Shown here: piece after piece, positions 48,401 to 57,400 of the stretch
Position numbering within the stretch: the first letter of the stretch is position 1
Layout: each line of letters starts with the position of its first letter
Origin: Phoronis australis
Taxonomy: Eukaryota > Phoronida > Phoronidae
Reading direction: 5' to 3'
NCBI GenBank assembly: GCA_002633005.1
Contig: NMRA01000102.1
Span: 262,623 to 326,622 of the forward strand
Length of the DNA: 64,000 nucleotides
Program-made: the position numbers and the translations under genes
The notes under the pieces: generated by a model
The model's database searches: none
What the model was told of the DNA's origin: nothing
Seen by the model: the letters and a program-made list of their open reading frames with translations, nothing else

Positions 48401-49466
48401 TCGGAGGCCGTAGTTGTACTGTCTCTAGTTGTGATCATCGATCTAAAAGTCGGGGAATAGCGCATTTGTGTAGCACCGGGCACTAAGTGTTCAATCTTTA
48501 AAAGTCGGGGATGGGCGCTTAACTGAAAGGTGGGTGCTTAACTGGAAATCTTCAAAAATCGCAGATGGGCGGTTAACCGAGCAGTGGGCGGTTAAATCGA
48601 AAATCCACCTAAAGTAGGGGTGGGTGTTAACCCGAACGTTTACGGTAAAAGTCAGTGCCGTAGGCGTAGAGAGATGCTGATTGAAGTAAGGAACCATTCA
48701 CGGCATCAAAATTTGCCACTTTTTACCCCCTCTATCATCCCGCATAGTCATCAATTAGCCCCCCCCTCCTATGATTATGACGATTTTGTTTTTTGCATCT
48801 ACAGCCAAATCTCCTTGAAACCCTTTGGAGGAACTTAGTGAACTTTGCAGACTACAAACATTAACAAGTGTCGAACTGAACCAAATACCACTGTGCTCTG
48901 TAGTGGCAAAATGTTTTTTACATTTCCCTCTGTATAATCGGAGTTCATGAATGCATTTTCATGAAATTTAGCAAAATATGTTTCTATTAAGGAGAGGAAA
49001 ACGCCTTCCCATTCGCAGACAGACTTGATGTTTTTTGCGCCACCTGATGGCAACAGATGATGATTTTCAGACCAATCAGACTATAGCTATGCCCCATAGT
49101 GTCCATTGTGGTTTCACGTTTACCTCTATGTATTGGGAGTTTCTTGGCTTTTTTCATGAAATTCGGCAAATAGTTGTGTATTACAGATACAGCGCCTCCT
49201 TCCCAATTCAGATGGGTTTCATGCATTCTGCTCCATTTAATGGTAATTTTTATGATACCAAAAATAGAAGCACACCATTTGCAGTGTTGTCATGGGCGCA
49301 TTTCAATGCACTGCGCAGCTCGTCAAAAAGTTGTGTTGTTATAATACAACTTCTGTCTGTTTCAGGACTCATGCCTACTCTCCGACCACCGGGTTGGGAC
49401 GGTAAACCCAAGTCACACATGAAAAGTCCATACAAGTGGAAAAAATACAATTGTTATTTTGAGTAG
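39422..49466 (+). CDS. MRPS18A: mitochondrial ribosomal protein S18A (mS18a)
   Basis: Five exons: 39422-39599, 44447-44478 (only 32 nt), 45012-45119, 45703-45826 and 49366-49466 (stop TAG). Donors are GTAAGT-like, acceptors CAG or TAG, and the phase is kept, giving 180 residues; as I recall the human protein has 196. The first exon gives a basic, Ser-rich N terminus with no acidic residue in the first 39 ([17 protein letters not shown]...), as expected of a mitochondrial targeting peptide. The bS18-like core is clear: [38 protein letters not shown], then [16 protein letters not shown]. The CxxC pair plus the Cys in TGLC fit the metal-binding Cys set of mS18a. It is part of the large-subunit-associated mitoribosome set. 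Introns 1 and 4 carry several transposons. It converges with RSPH9. Confidence 0.95.
39719..40224. mobile_element. 506-bp hAT-like MITE in MRPS18A intron 1
   Basis: Ends CAGGGCTTGGAATTTTCCGC and the inverted CATTCCAAGCCCTG; the interior has repeated TTTCCGCxTTTT words. ATATGTG stands directly on each side (39712-39718 and 40225-40231), a 7-8-bp target duplication. The CAGGG...CCCTG ends and the duplication length fit hAT elements. A related, more decayed copy lies at about 59255-59590. Confidence 0.75.
40232..40490. other. GC-rich intronic segment
   Basis: Markedly richer in GC and CpG than the surrounding intron. Open frames in several phases follow from this composition; none is recognisable. 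It may be part of a larger insertion with 40491-40745. Confidence 0.4.
40491..40745 (+). repeat. copy of the core of the 572-bp MITE
   Basis: Matches 31150-31420 for about 250 bases (CAGCCAGCACGCAGGTATCA, TTTAGCATTGGTCGATGTAA, CACATATCTGGCCGATTT). It has a deletion in the region of the short open frame. An inverted fragment of the same sequence is at about 40985-41055. The copies lack the TIRs. Confidence 0.8.
41380..43886 (-). mobile_element. 2.5-kb CAGGGCTTGAC-type element, minus copy
   Basis: Inverted copy of 56611-59126, over nearly the full length. The right end reads CGTTATGTCAAGCCCTG; the left end is short by about 70 bases. Shared words include CAGGTCTGACCTGCTATATA (rev.), CTCGCATACGTCGGA and AACACCTGGGTGCTTAACAG-type text. 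No transposase is recognised. CAGGG...CCCTG ends suggest a hAT-like non-autonomous element. Confidence 0.72.
46677..46792. repeat. ATGACACT/ATGACT microsatellite
   Basis: About 115 bases of mixed 8- and 6-bp units, CTATGACA and CTATGA, without interruptions. Confidence 0.93.
47010..47710 (+). repeat. fragment of the 2.5-kb element family
   Basis: Carries CTGCAGGTCGCATTGGCAAC, AAATGCGAGCCGAGATT and CATCAAAAGAGAACAGCGAC, matching the left part of 56611-59126 in order but with about 20 percent divergence. Confidence 0.6.
48785..49322 (+). mobile_element. Helentron-like repeat, copy F, 5'-truncated
   Basis: Modules are recognisable by GTAGTGGCAAAATGTTTTTT, TTTTCATGAAATTTAGC and GCGCCACCTGATGGCA. 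The tail CATGGGCGCATTTCAATGCA with CTGCGCAGCTCGT ends at about 49322. The head is missing. The last MRPS18A exon begins 43 bases later. Confidence 0.62.
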
Positions 49467-49837
49467 GACATTCCTTTAGTGCGTGGAGTGATAATAGAGA
49501 CAGGACATGCAGTTGCATGAAGTATACTGTGGAAATACTTGCATCAGGATGTGATGCCATGTGCTTTTATCAACATTAGCCAATGTAATTGAGTGCATTG
49601 AGTGGGGTGCTACTGAGCCCAAATGTGCAAATGCATTCTATTGATAGTGTGTGTTCCAAGTTACACAGTAGACACCAGCACAGATTCAGAAAGAGGTTCA
49701 AACCTTTTGCTTGCATTGTGGTGATAGATCCTAAATTGTTATTTTGGGAGTGGTCATAGTATGAAGATGAAGTGTAGTAAATGTTAATGGTGCTGTGTAC
49801 ACTTGTGCTTACAAATATAGCAATTGTCAGATATAAT

Positions 49838-49920
49838 GTGCCCACATTTTGAGAACCAGTTTGATCCTGGCTATTCAGAGGAGAAAACTGGTTCTCAAAA
49901 TGCGGGCGTGTTATATTCGA
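49838..49920. repeat. foldback repeat, AGAACCAGTTT family, copy 3
   Basis: GCCCACATTTTGAGAACCAG and its inverted partner CTGGTTCTCAAAATGCGGGC, with TATTCAGAGGAGAA in the loop. In the MRPS18A 3' region. Confidence 0.78.
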
Positions 49921-50069
49921 CTGTTACCCACAAATATTGCAGCTGGCAACTCATTCAGAAATGAGATGGAAATTCACTTGTGATGCTTCTCAGGTACGGA
50001 CTTGCGAAAAAGCTATTTTGCATTGTCTATATAGATTTGTGAATAGTGACTGCTGTGTCAAGCAGAGTG

Positions 50070-50093
50070 AATAAATGAGTACTACTTTTTATT
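50070..50093. terminator. facing poly(A) signals of MRPS18A and RSPH9
   Basis: AATAAA on the + strand at 50070-50075 and AATAAA on the minus strand at 50088-50093, 12 bases apart. They lie 604 bases after the MRPS18A stop and 638 bases after the RSPH9 stop. If both are used, the two mRNAs overlap by a few tens of bases. Use is inferred, not shown. Confidence 0.5.
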
Positions 50094-50149
50094 TGTGGTT
50101 TTGAGTCAGTTCTTATGTTATTTAGGTTATAGATTAGCTGCTAGTCTGT

Positions 50150-50265
50150 TTCTCCTTACAGCAATAATCACATGCAGGGGTGACAGATTTTGAGAACCAG
50201 TTTGATGCCCATAGTTCATATAGGAAGAAACTGGTTCTCGAAATCTGTGTTCGCTGTAAGTGGTA
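50150..50265. repeat. foldback repeat, AGAACCAGTTT family, copy 4
   Basis: CAGATTTTGAGAACCAGTTT and AAACTGGTTCTCGAAATCTG, with GATGCCCATAGTTCA in the loop. A paired change from the family consensus outside the core (ACAGATTT/AAATCTGT) keeps the stem. Confidence 0.78.
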
Positions 50266-50381
50266 GTCCTAAAGTCTCCTAGACTGAATCTTAGGCGAAT
50301 GTGTTTTCCATTTATGCATGTGTCCAGACATTATAACATTCAGATAGGTTCATACCTTCAGACATTTAAAACAAATTATCC

Positions 50382-50547
50382 GGGCTCGGTTGCATAAAAG
50401 TTATATGCTGGTTAGCAACAAAGTTATACGCTGGTTAGCAACAACACCAGCATCAATCCGTCTCAATATCACACTGTCATTGTTTATATTTGACGTCATG
50501 CAACAAGCAAACTTATCCAGTGGATAAACTTTTATGTAACTCAGCCT
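50382..50547. mobile_element. 166-bp MITE between MRPS18A and RSPH9
   Basis: Inverted ends GGCTCGGTTGCATAAAAGTT and AACTTTTATGTAACTCAGCC. A 29-bp internal duplication (AGTTATATGCTGGTTAGCAA) follows the left end. Lies within the RSPH9 3' region if the distal poly(A) signal is used. Confidence 0.7.
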
Positions 50548-50730
50548 AGTAGATGAAAAGCAGCTTACACAATGATAAAGTAATTTTGGTATATTTACAT
50601 TATTTATCAGATGTTGAACGTGGAAAGTAACATAGTTTTTTATCTAACACATTTAAATTGGAAATAGATGCAAAACGCTGTTTCCAAATACAAATCCAAA
50701 AGTCAGTCCATTCTGTAGTTTGACATATGT

Positions 50731-53521
50731 CTACAACATGAATGGCAAGTCCAAATTTTTCTCTCCGGTTCCGTCATAAACAGATCCAAACTTGCGTGTT
50801 CCTGGAACGTGATAAAAGGTGAATCCCTGCCACAGTAAACTTCTCAAAGTCACCAGCCCACTACCTCGCTCAAATTGAATACTCCAAGAACCTGAAAGAC
50901 AAACCATCAGTAATTTTGTCAAAAGACGATGTGTTAGTGATATGTCACAGTTTTAACTAGGACTTGCATTATTATGTTTAAAAAAACCCAATGTCTCGTG
51001 AATGAATAACAACGAAAACCAGAATTAGGAAATGTACATTCACTGTTAATAAAATGGTTTATTTATAGCACCAGCGGGCTAGGAGCTGTTGTTTTTTCTT
51101 AATTTCACATGTAAAGCATTGGAATTAACAATTTATGAAGTTTTTTATCAATGAGGCAGACGCTAACCTTTTGGAATATCTTCTTCAATCACATCAAGAA
51201 AGTCTATTGCTCTGTCCATGTTAGCCTTTTGTAGTAGTGACTTCTCTGGTAGCCACTTTGGCTCTCGGAAATGAAGGTATGAAGAAAACTTCCCACTGTC
51301 AGATACACTCAATCCTGTAAAATATTAAAACATATCTGTGTTTTCAAAATAGCATAACTCATGACACACACAAAATAATTTAAATATTCAAAAACTGATC
51401 CACAAAGTATATACAAAAGTGTCTAAGTGTACATAAAAACATTTATAAATCAGAAATGGTCCTTAAGAAAAACAACTGACAAAGCACAAGCCAGTCATTT
51501 ACAGTTTTGGGTCAATAGTTACTCCTTCCTATACACAAAATACAGAAAAAGTGAAACTATTAATTAACAAAGGTGTCGTATGTAATGCCGTGCTCACAAC
51601 TTAAGAGTTTAAAATTCATAAAGAAGGAATGTTAGTGCCATAATGAAAATACCTCAAGCAGACAACCTACCTTCAAACCTGCGGTTGGTAACCACCTGTC
51701 AACCTACCTTCAAACCTGCGGTTGGTAACCACCTGTCAACCTACCTTCAAACCTGCAGTTGGTAACCACTTGTCAACCTACCTTCAAACCTGCGGTTGGT
51801 AACCACCTGTCAACCTACCTTCAAAGCTGCGGTTAGTAACCACCTGTCCCAAGGCTGTCTTCATGTAGGCGCCTCTTGGTACAATACAAACATCCTCGTC
51901 AATTTCAGCAATGGCAGCTGACAGACGGTCCTCCTCTTTTATAGTTGTCTGTTATCAAACAAGATGGAAATATTACAAAAATCTATCCTTTGAAATTTGG
52001 ATGATCTTTCTAAAAGTCTCAACCATAGTTTTGTAAAATATGATGATTTTTTTCAGTCACTCCAAAAAGAATTTGAATTATTTACAAAATTCTGTGGGAT
52101 CACCCTGTATTATTATGCCAATTGTGCCTTTAAGGCGATGATTACAGTGATGGGTGATGTTCAAGTTGAAAAATGTCTTAAATTATTTGAATTATGAACA
52201 CTTGGAGCAGAGACTTGATGCTCTTTTATATACCTATGGGCTCATAACATAAAGATACAACTTATATGTATGTTTGTAATAATGTAGATAGTTTAACTGG
52301 GTTAGCCTACAGAAGCACAGCTCAAAAATACAAATTTTGATGAAGTGTAGGTGAATGTGTAAGTATAGGACATGCTAGCAAGTTAGCATTTACCATTTAT
52401 TACCACTGGACAATAAAAATAAGCGACGTACACGGTGTCATCTGATCAGCAGATAAAATTACTATAGAAAATATTTTTCTGACACAATGCTCTGACTAGT
52501 GGTTTAAATACTTTACTTTCAGCAGAAAAAAAAATAAACAACCAACATACTGTCTCCTCCTCTTCCAAGACTTCTTCGTTGTCAGCCAAAGTCTTCTTAA
52601 TCTCGACGTGTTCAAACTCGTAAGATGGATCTCCTGTGAAGCGGCCTTTAGCAAGTTTTGATTCTTTCTTCATTTTTTCAGTGGCGGGTGGGAGCAAACC
52701 CCAACTGACACAATCTTTGCTAGAAATAACAAAAAGTAAAATTCAGTGGTTAATGTTCTTCAGTTGAATCGAAACCGATCCTATCAACAAGGAACAAGGG
52801 CAATTTCTGGGGGATGAAATGTACCCTCAAAGATTAGCCATAAAAAATGAAGTTTTCAACAATTTTGTGAACAAATGAAAGTTGTAGTAGTGCAAAGACA
52901 AAAGTAATGACTCTTTCACATATCCTAGATTTTGTTTTTAAGTCAAAGTCTCTATATTGACTCTATAGCTTCAACAAAATAACATATGAGTGAGTTTTTA
53001 CCAATGCACTTCATGATATTCTTAGTTTCAACTCGAGGCAATTCCTACATCACTTATTTCTAAGGTAAGTTTTTAAGTGAAGTGGTGTCTGCTCAGATTG
53101 GTGTTCAAGTGCTGAGACAAAGTCAAAGATGACTATGTATGAATCACAAATAGTGCATATTATTGTACATATCTTTCTCTTTTGCTTCAATGACCCCACT
53201 CTCTGAAATAACATGTTTCACTAAATGAAAGTGCACCTACATATTTGCTACATGCCTACTAATGGTACTATGGTATTTTAGTCCCAGGGTTTACCTGTAT
53301 AAGGTTCTCTTGTCCATTAATTCGTCATTACCAATGCCCTGTGCGATGTGGTAGTCATCCTTTAGTCCTTTGATTCTGCCCCAGTACTTCACTTTTTTGA
53401 ACTTGTAGTTTGCCTTGAGAATCGCTAGAGATGTTTGTAACGCAGCTTTTTGCTCCACAGACCGAAGAATACCAGAGCTTCCGACATAATCAACATTTAA
53501 ATTAAAACTTTCTCCGTCCAT
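50731..53521 (-). CDS. RSPH9: radial spoke head protein 9
   Basis: Five exons on the minus strand: 53521-53295, 52719-52551, 51948-51819, 51314-51168 and 50891-50731 (stop TAG). Phases agree at all joins, giving 277 residues, about the human length. The protein is part of the radial spoke head of motile cilia and flagella, where it helps control dynein bending. Recognised stretches: KVKYWGRIKGLKDDYHIAQG (exon 1), WGLLPPATEKM and GRFTGDPSYEFEHVEI (exon 2), IVPRGAYMKTALGQ (exon 3), YLHFREPKWLPEKSLL (exon 4) and SWSIQFERGSGLVTLRSLLW with the C-terminal GTGEKNLDLPFML (exon 5). The last-intron donor is GTTAGC, a weaker site. The exon 3 donor lies in a five-copy 37-bp repeat. It diverges from MRPL33 and converges with MRPS18A. 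Confidence 0.96.
51663..51847 (-). repeat. 37-bp repeat copying the RSPH9 exon 3 splice donor
   Basis: Five perfect-register 37-bp copies (51663, 51700, 51737, 51774, 51811). The copy at 51811-51847 is the real exon end and donor; the other four lie in the intron and each repeats about 29 coding bases plus the donor (on the minus strand AACCGCAGGTTTGAAGGTAG). All four keep the GTAGGT donor. The exonic copy differs at two sites from the intronic ones. Confidence 0.93.
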
Positions 53522-54103
53522 AATCGCTTTCAAAACGAATTTTACAAGACTTGTGATATTTTACCGACTTCCACTCTCAGTCTCCAACCAAATGTTGTTT
53601 GTGAAAAATCACCAAGGCAATAAACGCATGCGCATTGATTTCTTTTCGATATCCGGCAATAGCTTTATCCAAAACGTTTCAAAAATGTAGCATAATACAA
53701 TAAAAGGTAATTATTCTAAATTTAAAGTCTTTGAAAACTTTTAAAATGGTTTATATGATATAACATAAAATTATATGTTGTTATTTTGTATTTTTCCAAA
53801 GCATAATCCTTTGATTTACGGAAGCGGCTTCCGGGAGATGTTTCATGGCGAAAGCGGGGTTGGTGCTACATATTTGTATTAATTAGTGGGTGAGAAGTTG
53901 GTGTTGTGGCCTGTCTTTCATCGTTTATTTTCAAACAAGAGCACCTGTTGTATTTATCTGATTATTACTGCCTCAGAACTTAATCAGAACTCATTGACTG
54001 TACTCAGTGGATAACCGGCTAATTCGATACTTTGATGCGACCACAGAGGGCGCCCTCGTCTACAGCTTACCAACGTATCCTGGATTAGTACGTGTACCGT
54101 ACC
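53522..54103. promoter_or_regulatory. probable bidirectional promoter, RSPH9 / MRPL33
   Basis: 582 bases separate the divergent start codons. At 53818-53836 two opposed ETS-like sites lie together (CGGAAGCGGCTTCCGGG), a common arrangement in divergent housekeeping promoters. No TATA box stands out. A 13-codon upstream frame starts at ATG 53845. Promoter activity is inferred from position and motifs. Confidence 0.55.
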
Positions 54104-54298
54104 ATGTCTAAGGGTGGGAAAATTGTTATGGTTCTCTTAGAAAGTTTGGCAGGAACTGGCCATAAAGTTGTGAAACTGCGCCCTAAACTAGCTGATAAAA
54201 TGGAAATTGTTCGTTTTGATCCATGGGTCCAAGAAAGCGTTGTTTATAGAGAGGTAAAGAAAATAAGGACTATGAGAAACATTGGTAAACGTTATTGA
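54104..54298 (+). CDS. MRPL33: mitochondrial ribosomal protein L33 (bL33m)
   Basis: Single exon, 64 residues: MSKGGKIVMVLLESLAGTGH, then LADKMEIVRFDPWVQESVVY and EVKKIRTM, ending RNIGKRY. This matches bL33m throughout, including the (K)IxVxLxSxAGTG start, the RFDPxVxxxVxYxExKKIR end and the absence of the Cys pairs that some bacterial L33 proteins keep. The usual animal protein is about 65 residues. The ATG at 54104 is chosen because an in-frame TAG lies at 54086. It is a component of the large mitoribosomal subunit. NUDT22 starts 104 bases later on the same strand. As it lacks introns it could be a retrocopy, but it is intact and shares the promoter region of RSPH9, so I favour a real gene. 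Confidence 0.93.
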   Translation: MSKGGKIVMVLLESLAGTGHKVVKLRPKLADKMEIVRFDPWVQESVVYREVKKIRTMRNIGKRY

Positions 54299-54402
54299 CA
54301 GACCAGAACTTTAGGTACTAATCGAACAGTACAAAGAAATAGTTTGGGATTTGCTTGAAAGACACGGACATCTATAGGAAACTTTGTTTTGTGATATACA
54401 CT

Positions 54403-57400
54403 ATGTGTTCCAATTACAACAATGAATTTGAAAACCCTTTGGGAAAATTGATCGGAAAAGAAGATGTCTGTGTTAGTGTCAGTGAACAGTTCAATCGCAA
54501 GCAAATACGTGGAAATTTGGAAAGTGAAATTGAGATGGTGTGGCAAAACAGATTGATGGACAACCCTCGTCTGTTTAATGGAACCAAATTTCGATTGCAT
54601 TCAGTGAGGAAAAGCGAAAGCAATAAGCTTAATCTGTGCATTGGTGTAACTTGTTACAAAGACTTCTTGGGCACAAACTACTCACCGCAAGCAAAGATGC
54701 TGCAAGAACTTGGTATTGAGCAATTCCAAAATTCTCAAGCCTTCTTGTCTGAAGCTATCGGTGTAGGTGCCTTGTTGTTAACATCTGATGACCGAGTGGT
54801 GATAATCAAGCGAAGCAAGCATGTTGCTGAGGATGCTGGGAAATATGATCGACCTGGAGGTCATGCAGAACCGAGCGTAAGTTGAAACAGGGAAAAGTGG
54901 AGAGAGATGATAATCCACTCTAGCTAAGTGTGACCAGTAAAGGGAAACTTGCTCACAGTAACTCGCATCCTTGTGCACTTACAGATTTTAATGTGCAAAT
55001 ATGGTAAAATTCAACCTATCTGAAATGACAAATGCACAAATTTTGAATCATCTAACGGTCAAGCTTTGTCCAAGTTATCGCGCCAATTTCAGAAAAAATA
55101 GCTGCCAAAATTGTGCACTTTTCCATTTTTCATAGGTTTCTAATCTTAACAGTGGATGTTTCCAATGGTCTGTTGATAGTTACCATGGTTACTTACAGAA
55201 CTTGAATATGGCTGAGCACTATTTTGGTATAGTTACCATTATACCATATTGTTAGGTACAGAACTTGAATATGGTTAAGCACTATTTTGGTATATCATTT
55301 ATGAAAAAAAGAGAAAATTAAATTTCACCTGTCTACCGTAATGTGTCCTAAATTTGTGAGATTTTATCATTAGCAAAGATCCACCTTTGCTAAAGTTTGA
55401 ATTAGGTACATGTCTGTATCCGTGGTTATTTTGGGAAAAAACAATTGGCTTTACACGTACATTCCCTGGTAGTTACTTACCGGTTTTTTTTTCACTGAAT
55501 AATGAACTTCAGAGTGGATTGCAAAATTTGGGCCCCCTTTAAGTGGCTATTGCCCAGTTTCTGACCAATCTGATGCACATCACATTAGGTCTTGATGCAC
55601 TATCTTGAGTTCTGCCATATTGTAACGTAGTCTGGCCTTTGGATTTTGAAGTCAAGAGCCATGTTATTTGTTGTGTTCAATGACTTTAGTAGTTGGAAAG
55701 ACCAGATATGGGGGGTTTGAATTGACTCCCAGCAATTGTTGCAAAAAATGACATGATTTGTAATTGTTTTCCATGAACAGGATACAAATTTAGCTTTTTC
55801 ATATGTATTTTCAAATATCACCCTGTTTTGAATTCTCATTGTGGTTGGTGTTTCTAATCACTGTGAACCAAAAGCCAGGAAACTGTTCTGAGACCTAGAA
55901 AAACTGACATCAGAGTGAGCAACGGTGAACAAAATGAATTGGTGTTTGATTAATTTACTTTGCATGATGTTCAACTCACATGTAATGTCATTTACAGGTA
56001 CTAGTCGGAGATCAGCCTCTTGACCAAATAAACGTTGAACAGTTGTCACCGACAGCAGTAAGGGATGAGCTGTTTAACTCAATAGTTTGTGAAGTTCGGG
56101 ATGAAGTGAACATCCCAGAGACAGTAGTGTCTGATCCCCTGCTACTGGGTGTCTACCGTAACCCTGCAAGTGCTGGCAGACCTGGTCTGGAGTTCCTTGT
56201 CCGGTGAGAAATTAGTCACATTTTGCATTCGTTCAGTACATCTTCACCTATTTTGCATGCTTATAGGTCAGTTATTGTAATTACCATATAAAAAATGATA
56301 TTGCACTTTTCAATTGAGTGTAGCATAGAAGTTAGGTATGTTAGTGTTTGTGAAATGAAAATTACAAATTTGGAAGTTATGTGAAAAAAGCTGAAAAGTT
56401 ATGGAAAGGGTGTGGTGAGGAGACCCAAGCCCCTTGTTGTTCACACTGTCAATATAAGACTTCACTCAAATGTGATTATATAAGTATTAGTTGTTATGGG
56501 TTAGATATTTTACATTGCGAGTCTTCCTTGTTTGACGTTAAGATGAAAACTGACTTGTGTAATTTTTATTTAAAACAGAATTGGCTTGTTTTGCCTGGTG
56601 TCCTTCAATACAGGGCTCGACATAACTAGCTGCAGGTCGTATTTGCTACCTGAAGTTTGAAAATGCGAGCTGAGATTTTTGCCAGCGACCTGGCATTTCC
56701 AACGTATGCGAGCTGAGTTTTCACACTTCTTGGCAGATGTCTGGCAAATATAAAGCAATTCGTGTGAATCCGACCGTTATTTGGTTGTTGCCAAATCAAG
56801 TTCAAAAGAACACTAACTGAGAACAGCCCTCCTCATGACTTGTCAACATATTGCACAAACATGGGATAATGCAGAATCGATCTTTGACGCGTTTTATTGT
56901 CTAACACTTTTGGCTACATATACAAATTTCCGGATGCGCCGAAGAAAATTTTGGACCACGGCTTAACACGTGATTTAATGTCACAAAACAGCGGTGTTTC
57001 TACTAATTCTTAAAGGATCAACATATTACGTTTTCAGATAAGATCCCCTTATTATCAAATATCTATGACGATATCCCTGATATTGCGCTGCGACGCTGGT
57101 CTATCCCGTTGTGAGCGTGCAAGGCGTCCCGTGGCAGACGATTGTGACTTGGAAATGTGCATCTCAGCGTCTCGCTTTTTTATCGGAAAAGTCTGCAAAA
57201 ATAAAAATAACCACCCTATTTAATCGTCAAACAAGAGCCACGTCTTTCTACTTTCAGCTAAGTAGCTTTGAGTCGCCAAGAAATTCTCATACCATTTACC
57301 TGTTTTTAAGGCTACGTTCGCGACATATGAGCCATCTGTCACTTGTTGTTACTGACGTAAACTGCAGGCTTACTCCAGCAATTCAAGACCGTGAACTCAA

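Larger units (their letters stand above)
45853..48647. mobile_element. 2.8-kb TIR element in MRPS18A intron 4
   Basis: Ends TACCGTAAACGTTCGG and the inverted CCGAACGTTTACGGTA. Just inside each end are several copies of GGGCGGTTAA / GGGCGCTTAA words (45870-46020 and 48500-48630). The interior includes a microsatellite (46677-46792) and a fragment of the 2.5-kb family (about 47010-47710). No transposase frame is recognised. Confidence 0.7.

Noticed and set aside
54355-54402. Earlier start for NUDT22 at 54355
   Set aside because: That codon is TTG; the first ATG in frame is 54403 and family similarity begins after it.
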